The notes under the pieces were generated by a model. The model was not told where the DNA came from and searched no databases. It saw only the letters and a program-made list of their open reading frames with translations. Shown here piece by piece: positions 5,718 to 10,258 of a stretch of 10,258 bases of DNA. Numbering within the stretch: position 1 is the stretch's first letter; every line of letters starts with the position of its first letter. The position numbers and the translations under genes are program-made. Source of the DNA: an uncultured Gammaproteobacteria bacterium (lineage in GTDB: Bacteria; Pseudomonadota; Gammaproteobacteria; SZUA-140). The stretch is taken from the NCBI GenBank assembly GCA_945787585.1, contig CALZIG010000098.1, positions 1-10,258 on the forward strand, in the 5' to 3' direction.

Positions 5718-6461
5718 ATGGCAGGTCATAGTAAGTGGGCGAATATCCAGCACCGCAAGGGTGCTCAGGATGCCAAACGAGGGAAGTTATTTACCAAGTT
5801 AATCAGGGAGATAACCGTCGCAGCGCGGATGGGCGGCGGTGATGTCACTTCTAATCCGCGGTTGCGTGCGGCGATCGATAAGGCGCTGAGCGGTAATATG
5901 ACCAAAGACACCATTGAGCGCGCGGTTAAACGCGGCAGTGGTGCGACTGATGGCGATGATTACGCAGAGATTCGCTACGAGGGCTACGGCCCGAATGGCC
6001 TCGCGGTGATGGTCGATTGCCTGACCGATAACCGTAACCGCACGGTGGCGGAGGTGCGTCACGCCTTTACCAAGTGTGGCGGTAATCTCGGCACCGACGG
6101 CTCTGTGGCCTATCTGTTTACCAAACTCGGTATTCTCAGTTATCCCGCTGGTTGTGACGAAGATGCGGTGATGGAAGCCGCGCTGGAGGCGGGCGCTGAA
6201 GATGTGGTGAGCAATGACGACGGTTCGGTGGATGTACAGACCACCCCCGAAGAGTTTCTTGATGTGAAAGAGGCGATGGTCGCGGCCGGTTTTAAGCCCG
6301 CACATTCAGAGGTGACGATGCAGGCCACCACCAGTGTCGAACTGGACCTTGAAGGGGCAGAGCAGATGTTGGGGTTGATCGGCATGCTTGAAGATCTGGA
6401 TGATGTACAGAATGTCTATTCCAATGCGGATGTTTCGGACGAGGTCATGGCACAGCTTTGA
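5718..6461 (+). CDS. yebC: YebC/PmpR family protein (TACO1 family)
   Basis: A 247-residue cytoplasmic protein, close to the usual length of about 246. The start is ATG 5718, giving the family signature [23 protein letters not shown]. Other conserved stretches are the [19 protein letters not shown] segment (24-42), [32 protein letters not shown] and [14 protein letters not shown]. Members have been described as transcription regulators (PmpR in Pseudomonas) and, more recently, as factors that ease translation of proline-rich stretches (mitochondrial TACO1 and bacterial relatives). It precedes ruvC by 49 nt, the standard order in Gammaproteobacteria. The ribosome binding site GAGGG is unusually close to the ATG (3 nt). 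aspS, often upstream in this neighbourhood, is not present here. Confidence 0.95.
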   Translation: MAGHSKWANIQHRKGAQDAKRGKLFTKLIREITVAARMGGGDVTSNPRLRAAIDKALSGNMTKDTIERAVKRGSGATDGDDYAEIRYEGYGPNGLAVMVDCLTDNRNRTVAEVRHAFTKCGGNLGTDGSVAYLFTKLGILSYPAGCDEDAVMEAALEAGAEDVVSNDDGSVDVQTTPEEFLDVKEAMVAAGFKPAHSEVTMQATTSVELDLEGAEQMLGLIGMLEDLDDVQNVYSNADVSDEVMAQL

Positions 6462-6489
6462 TCATTCACGCCGATATGTTGTCTATTTT

Positions 6490-6495
6490 TATAAT
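6490..6495 (+). promoter_or_regulatory. Consensus -10 box just upstream of ruvC
   Basis: A perfect TATAAT lies 15 nt before the ruvC ATG. Transcription from it would begin near 6502, leaving only about 9 nt of leader. The only -35 resemblance is TTCACG at 6465-6470 with a 19-nt spacer, which is poor. Consensus -10 hexamers also occur by chance, so this is a candidate internal promoter. Confidence 0.3.
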
Positions 6496-6510
6496 CCCGA
6501 TTGTCACCGT

Positions 6511-7029
6511 ATGATCCGCATTCTCGGTATCGATCCTGGCTCCCGTGTGACCGGTTTTGGTGTTATCGATGTTTCTGGTAGCCGGGTTTCCTATGTCGCC
6601 AGTGGTTGTGTACGTACCGCAGAAGGCTCACTGCCAGAGCGCTTAAAGACTATCTATGAAGGTATTTATGAAGTCGTTGGTCATTACCGGCCGGACGAAA
6701 TGGCGATAGAGAATGTCTTTATGCAGCGCAACGCCGCTTCAGCGCTAAAGTTGGGACAGGCGCGCGGCGCAGCGATCTGCGCGGTGGTCACACAGTCGAT
6801 CGATGTACATGAATACAGCGCGACGCAGATCAAGCAGGCCGTGGTGGGGCGAGGTCATGCCGACAAGGCGCAGGTGCAACATATGATCACTGCATTGCTG
6901 AAACTGACGGAAACACCGCAGTCAGATGCCGCCGATGCGTTGGCCTGTGCGCTGTGCCATAGTAATATCCGCCAGTCACTGGATTACCTGGCAGCGAAGC
7001 AGCAAGCACGCGAAGTGACGGCACGATGA
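6511..7029 (+). CDS. ruvC: Holliday junction resolvase RuvC
   Basis: Dimeric endonuclease that cuts four-way junctions during recombinational repair, working with RuvAB. The start is ATG 6511, giving MIRILGIDPGSRVTGFGVID and 172 residues (E. coli: 173); longer in-frame options upstream overlap yebC and do not fit the family. The four catalytic acidic residues are all present: Asp8, Glu67 (DEMAIENVF), Asp139 and Asp142 (QSDAADALA). HADKAQVQ (116-123) is also typical. No Shine-Dalgarno sequence precedes the ATG. The gene overlaps ruvA by 4 nt (ATGA), so the two are translationally coupled. Confidence 0.97.
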   Translation: MIRILGIDPGSRVTGFGVIDVSGSRVSYVASGCVRTAEGSLPERLKTIYEGIYEVVGHYRPDEMAIENVFMQRNAASALKLGQARGAAICAVVTQSIDVHEYSATQIKQAVVGRGHADKAQVQHMITALLKLTETPQSDAADALACALCHSNIRQSLDYLAAKQQAREVTAR

Positions 7030-7640
7030 TCGGGCGGCTGCGCGGACAAGTAGTGTGGAAGCAGGCACCGCAGCTGTTGATCGATGTCAACGGTGTCGGC
7101 TATGAGGTCGAGGCGACCATGAATACCTTCTATTCATTGCCATTGGAAAATAGCGAGATCACTTTATATACCCATCTGGTGGTGCGCGAAGATGCGCAGC
7201 TGCTCTACGGCTTTGCCTCGGAGGCGGAGCGCGCGATGTTTCGTAGTCTGATTCGCGTCAATGGCGTCGGCGCGAAGATGGCGTTGACGATCCTCTCCGG
7301 CATGTCGATCGATGACTTTGCCTGCTGTATTCGCGAGGGCGATAGTGTGACGTTGACGCGATTGCCCGGTGTCGGCAAAAAGACCGCCGAGCGTTTGATC
7401 ATCGAGATGCGTGATCGTCTTGATAAACAGATGGCCGCTGGTGCATCAGGTGTCACTACGATTGAGGCGGCTGGCACGAGCCCGCTACGCAAAGATGCCG
7501 TGGGCGATGCGGTCAGTGCGCTGGTAGCGCTCGGGTACAAGGCACCGGAGGCGAATCGCATGGTACGCTCAATCAAGCATGAAGGGCTGGGCAGCGAGGA
7601 TATTATTCGCGCTGCGCTACAGGCAACAGTGATTAAATGA
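7026..7640 (+). CDS. ruvA: Holliday junction branch-migration complex subunit RuvA
   Basis: Forms the tetramer that binds Holliday junctions and loads the RuvB motor. The 204 residues (E. coli: 203) start MIGRLRG. Domain I (about 1-64) is an OB fold with DVNGVGYEV and YTHLVVREDAQLLYGF. Domain II holds two helix-hairpin-helix motifs, LIRVNGVGAKMALTIL (75-90) and LTRLPGVGKKTAERLI (110-125). After a linker, domain III (about 156-202) contains DAVSALVALGYK, the RuvB-contacting part. The ATG overlaps the ruvC stop, and ruvB starts 30 nt after its stop, so the three genes form one transcription unit. Confidence 0.97.
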   Translation: MIGRLRGQVVWKQAPQLLIDVNGVGYEVEATMNTFYSLPLENSEITLYTHLVVREDAQLLYGFASEAERAMFRSLIRVNGVGAKMALTILSGMSIDDFACCIREGDSVTLTRLPGVGKKTAERLIIEMRDRLDKQMAAGASGVTTIEAAGTSPLRKDAVGDAVSALVALGYKAPEANRMVRSIKHEGLGSEDIIRAALQATVIK

Positions 7641-7670
7641 CGGTGATAAAATGAAGGGTGTAGCGCGACG

Positions 7671-8720
7671 ATGATTGAAACCGACCGCATGATCAGTGGC
7701 AGTGCGCAAGGCGTTAATGACGAGGCGATCGATCGTGCTATTCGCCCCACTAAGCTGACTGACTATGTGGGCCAGCCGGCGGTGCGTGAGCAGATGGAAA
7801 TCTTCATCGAAGCGGCGCGAGGGCGGAACGAGGCACTCGATCACACGTTGATCTTTGGCCCGCCGGGACTGGGCAAGACCACTCTTGCCAATATTATCGC
7901 CAACGAGGTTGGCGTCAATCTGCGCCACACTTCCGGGCCGGTGCTCGAGCGCCCCGGTGATCTTGCCGCCCTGCTGACCAACCTGGAGCCGCGTGACGTC
8001 CTTTTTATCGATGAGATTCATCGCCTCAGTCCGGTGGTCGAAGAGGTGCTCTACCCCGCGCTGGAAGACTACCAGCTTGATATTATGATTGGTGAAGGGC
8101 CGGCGGCGCGCTCGATCAAACTCGACCTGCCGCCATTCACACTGGTCGGCGCCACTACTCGCGCGGGTCTGTTGACTGCGCCGCTGCGTGACCGCTTCGG
8201 TATCGTGCAGCGGCTCGAGTTTTACAACATCGAAGATCTCTGCTCAATCGTGACCCGCTCCGCGCAGATTATCGGCATGGAGATGGCCCCGGAAGGTGCG
8301 CGGGAAATCGCACGCCGTTCGCGCGGTACCCCGCGTATCGCCAATCGACTGCTGCGTCGGGTGCGCGACTATGCCGAAGTCAAGGCCGACGGGCGCGTCA
8401 CCGCGGAGGTCGCCGACCTTGCGTTGACGATGCTCAATGTCGATCCGTGCGGTTTTGATGTGATGGATCGTCGCCTGTTGATGGCGATCATCGAGAAATT
8501 CGATGGCGGCCCCGTGGGGGTCGATAGCCTTGCCGCTGCGATCGGCGAAGAGCGCGGCACCATTGAAGATGTACTGGAGCCATTTCTGATTCAGCAGGGG
8601 TTTATTATGCGCACCACCCGTGGGCGGCTGGCAACGCGCCACGCCTATCAACACTTTGGTTTGACACCGCCGGCACGCGAAGAGAATACACAGGTGCTAG
8701 AAGTATTTGACGGGCAGTAG
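7671..8720 (+). CDS. ruvB: Holliday junction branch-migration ATPase RuvB
   Basis: Hexameric AAA+ motor that drives branch migration on RuvA-bound junctions. The 349 residues begin [10 protein letters not shown], matching the known N-terminus, so ATG 7671 is preferred over the ATG six codons later. Motifs: Walker A GPPGLGKT (63-70), Walker B LFIDEIH (111-117), sensor 1 GATTRAG (160-166), arginine finger region PLRDRFG (171-177), sensor 2 [13 protein letters not shown] (218-230), then a C-terminal winged helix (about 262-335) with [20 protein letters not shown]. All catalytic residues look intact. Its ribosome binding site is weak (GAAGGG, about 12 nt upstream), consistent with coupling to ruvA. 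Confidence 0.98.
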   Translation: MIETDRMISGSAQGVNDEAIDRAIRPTKLTDYVGQPAVREQMEIFIEAARGRNEALDHTLIFGPPGLGKTTLANIIANEVGVNLRHTSGPVLERPGDLAALLTNLEPRDVLFIDEIHRLSPVVEEVLYPALEDYQLDIMIGEGPAARSIKLDLPPFTLVGATTRAGLLTAPLRDRFGIVQRLEFYNIEDLCSIVTRSAQIIGMEMAPEGAREIARRSRGTPRIANRLLRRVRDYAEVKADGRVTAEVADLALTMLNVDPCGFDVMDRRLLMAIIEKFDGGPVGVDSLAAAIGEERGTIEDVLEPFLIQQGFIMRTTRGRLATRHAYQHFGLTPPAREENTQVLEVFDGQ

Positions 8721-8792
8721 TGAATATGACCATTGCGATCTTGGTCACACTCTTTGCGCTACATCGTTCTCGTCTTTCTGAAAATATCGCGG

Positions 8793-8798
8793 TATGAT
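8793..8798 (+). promoter_or_regulatory. Possible promoter (-10 box) for tolQRA in the ruvB-tolQ spacer
   Basis: TATGAT (5 of 6) at 8793-8798 lies in the 210-nt gap between ruvB and tolQ. The hexamer 17 nt upstream (TCGTCT, 8770-8775) is a poor -35. A start near 8805 would give a leader of about 125 nt that includes the hairpin at 8856-8877. The long gap and change of function make a separate promoter for the tol genes likely, but its exact place is uncertain. Confidence 0.35.
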
Positions 8799-8855
8799 AC
8801 AGCCCCATATGTTTCACAGAACTGTGCTGCTTAAAACAGATGATTTGCATAGTAG

Positions 8856-8877
8856 CGCGCTCGTTTTTCTGAGCGTG
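8856..8877 (+). other. Hairpin in the tolQ leader
   Basis: CGCGCTC (8856-8862) pairs with GAGCGTG (8871-8877), seven pairs including one G-U, around the 8-nt loop GTTTTTCT. It ends 42 nt before the tolQ ribosome binding site. The T-run is in the loop rather than after the stem, so it is not an intrinsic terminator. A role in leader stability or regulation is conjecture. Confidence 0.3.
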
Positions 8878-8930
8878 AAGATTCCGCTTCCCTCCTGTTT
8901 TTCCAGAATATCTATTGATGGAGACCCCTT

Positions 8931-9605
8931 GTGACTGCAGATATGTCGTTGGTACACCTGATTACCGGCGCGAGTTTTCTCGTACAGATGGTGATGCTGC
9001 TGCTGCTGTTGATTTCGCTCGCATCATGGGCATTGATCTTCCGCAAGCGCAATGAGATCAAACGTGCCAAGCAGGCAGTGGATGCGTTCGAGTCGCGTTT
9101 CTGGTCCGGTATCAGCATGGATGAACTGCATAAGCAGGTGACCGCAAAACCAGATGAGATGAAAGGGGCCGCAGTGATCTTTGAGGCCGGTTTTCGTACC
9201 TTTGTACGCCTCCATCAGCAGGAAGAGATTGAACCGCGTGAAGTATTAGAAGGTACCCAGCGGGCGATGCGAGTGGTGATGAATCGTGAAATCGATCAAC
9301 TGGAGAGTCACCTGCCATTTTTGGCCACTGTTGGCTCGACCAGCCCCTATGTTGGCCTGTTTGGTACTGTATGGGGGATTATGAACTCCTTCCGTGCACT
9401 CGGTAACGCCAATCAGGCGACCCTCGCGATGGTTGCGCCCGGCATCGCAGAGGCGCTGATCGCGACCGCAATGGGGCTATTTGCCGCGATCCCGGCGGTG
9501 GTGGCCTATAACCGTTATGTTAGTGATGTTGATCGTCTGGTTAGTCGCTACGACAACTTTCTCGAAGAATTTTCGTCGATTCTGCATCGTCAGGCGCATA
9601 GCTAG
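8931..9605 (+). CDS. tolQ: Tol-Pal system inner-membrane protein TolQ
   Basis: Forms the proton channel with TolR that energises TolA for outer-membrane constriction and lipid homeostasis during division. The start is GTG 8931: GGAG at 8920-8923 sits 7 nt before it, whereas the ATG at 8943 would be 19 nt away, and the resulting MTADMSLVHLITGASFLVQ lines up with E. coli TolQ. Length is 224 residues (E. coli: 230). Transmembrane segments lie at about 15-37, 128-152 and 170-193. Thr146 (GLFGTVWG) and Thr179 (EALIATAMGL) correspond to the conserved channel threonines of the TolQ/ExbB/MotA family. TolR follows after 46 nt. The absence of ExbB-type neighbours and the presence of TolR and TolA support TolQ over ExbB. 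Confidence 0.97.
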   Translation: MTADMSLVHLITGASFLVQMVMLLLLLISLASWALIFRKRNEIKRAKQAVDAFESRFWSGISMDELHKQVTAKPDEMKGAAVIFEAGFRTFVRLHQQEEIEPREVLEGTQRAMRVVMNREIDQLESHLPFLATVGSTSPYVGLFGTVWGIMNSFRALGNANQATLAMVAPGIAEALIATAMGLFAAIPAVVAYNRYVSDVDRLVSRYDNFLEEFSSILHRQAHS

Positions 9606-9651
9606 GGCGTGACCTGTATGTATGAAACACGATTGACGACGCTGAGGGCAT

Positions 9652-10080
9652 ATGGCTAATACCAGGCGGGTCCGTAAACGGCCGATGTCCGAGATCAACG
9701 TCGTGCCCTATATCGACGTGATGCTGGTGCTGTTGATCATCTTTATGGTGACCGCACCGCTGATGACGCAGGGGGTCAAAGTCGACCTGCCGCAGGCGAG
9801 TGCCGAGCCGGTGCAGCAGAGCGAGACTGAGCCGTTGATCGTCTCGGTGGATGCCGATGGCTTCTATTATCTCAATGTGGGTGAAGATCCTAAGCAGGGG
9901 ATCGATCATGACCTGCTGGTGCAGCGCGTGGCCGCGGTGCTGAAATATAAACCGGGCACACCGGTGCTGGTGCGCGGCGATGCTGCAGTCAATTATGGTG
10001 CAGTGGTCACAGCGATGGCGTTGCTGCAGAAGGCGGGTGCGCCGAGTGTCGGGCTGGTGACTGAGGCGCTGGATGAATAG
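9652..10080 (+). CDS. tolR: Tol-Pal system protein TolR
   Basis: Partner of TolQ in the inner-membrane motor. The 142 residues have a basic cytoplasmic N-terminus (MANTRRVRKRPMSEINVVPYID), one transmembrane helix (about 22-40) containing the essential proton-binding aspartate Asp22 (E. coli Asp23), and a periplasmic ExbD/TolR domain with LIVSVDADGFYYLN and PVLVRGDAAVNYG. The ribosome binding site GAGGG lies only 3 nt from the ATG, the same 13-nt start context as yebC. The gene is followed by tolA after 30 nt. Confidence 0.96.
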   Translation: MANTRRVRKRPMSEINVVPYIDVMLVLLIIFMVTAPLMTQGVKVDLPQASAEPVQQSETEPLIVSVDADGFYYLNVGEDPKQGIDHDLLVQRVAAVLKYKPGTPVLVRGDAAVNYGAVVTAMALLQKAGAPSVGLVTEALDE

Positions 10081-10110
10081 TGCCGCTGTTCGACTGATGG
10101 GCAGCGCTGC

Positions 10111-10258
10111 ATGAACGCCAAAAAGAATCTGGTGGTCGTGGATGACTCACTCTTCAAGCGGGTGGTGGACTCACCGCGTTTTATGCTCTATTCCATTTTA
10201 GTGCATGTGACCTTTGTCGCGGTGATCGTGCTGAGTCTTGAGTGGCAAACCAAACCTA
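10111..10258 (+). CDS. tolA: TolA N-terminus, cut by the window end
   Basis: ATG 10111 opens a frame that stays open to the window edge (49 complete codons). It encodes a charged cytoplasmic N-terminus and one hydrophobic segment, about residues 24-44 (FMLYSILVHVTFVAVIVLSL), then a charged stretch. Ser28 and His32 are spaced as in the SxxxH pair of the TolA/TonB membrane anchor (E. coli TolA Ser18 and His22), which couples to TolQ-TolR. The position 30 nt after tolR is the standard one. The N-terminal tail before the membrane helix is about ten residues longer than in E. coli. The long helical and C-terminal domains are outside the window. Confidence 0.85.
   Translation, partial: MNAKKNLVVVDDSLFKRVVDSPRFMLYSILVHVTFVAVIVLSLEWQTKP

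Noticed and set aside
5705..5732. 13 nt identical between the starts of yebC and tolR (GAGGGCATATGGC)
   Set aside because: It consists of a ribosome binding site, an ATG and a common second codon; likely a coincidence of similar signals rather than a repeat element.
5799..6305. Long minus-strand open frame (168 codons) opposite yebC
   Set aside because: Antisense shadow of a highly conserved gene; no ribosome binding site and no recognisable product.
7205..7750. Minus-strand open frame of 181 codons opposite ruvA/ruvB
   Set aside because: It arises from codon bias of the sense genes and spans two intact conserved coding regions.
8727..8747. TGACCA/TGGTCA hairpin after ruvB as a terminator
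   Set aside because: Only 6 bp with a 9-nt loop and no T-tract after it.

Overview
The window looks like a chromosomal segment of a gammaproteobacterium. The yebC-ruvC-ruvA-ruvB block running into tolQ-tolR-tolA is characteristic of that class, and the RuvB and TolQ sequences read like close relatives of the E. coli proteins. Base composition is moderate to GC-leaning and even across the genes. I see no insertion sequence, integrase, tRNA, rRNA or CRISPR array. I cannot name the genus.

Left part (1-2285, minus strand): three exported proteins. msrB and msrA form a two-gene unit, 23 nt apart, for methionine sulfoxide repair outside the cytoplasm. MsrB carries a twin-arginine-like signal and MsrA a Sec-type signal. 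Downstream of them lies a predicted outer-membrane beta-barrel protein with three histidine-rich stretches.

Middle (2286-5717): a 510-nt non-coding stretch separates the minus-strand unit from a plus-strand OmpR-type response regulator and its membrane histidine kinase. The stretch holds a convincing promoter for msrBA, a 7-bp inverted repeat beside it, helically phased direct repeats, a 16-codon ORF with a good ribosome binding site, and a nested GC-rich hairpin just before the response regulator. A stand-alone cyclic-nucleotide-binding-domain protein follows the kinase, set off by a palindrome and its own likely promoter.

Right part (5718-10258, plus strand): yebC (translation factor/regulator family), then ruvC, ruvA and ruvB (Holliday junction resolvase and branch-migration motor), then tolQ, tolR and the start of tolA (proton-motive-force-driven cell-envelope complex). 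The usual ybgC thioesterase gene between ruvB and tolQ is absent; a 210-nt spacer with a possible promoter and a leader hairpin takes its place.

The coding genes are well-known families. The least explained part is 2353-2745, the leader of the two-component system. I found no clear new multi-gene system.
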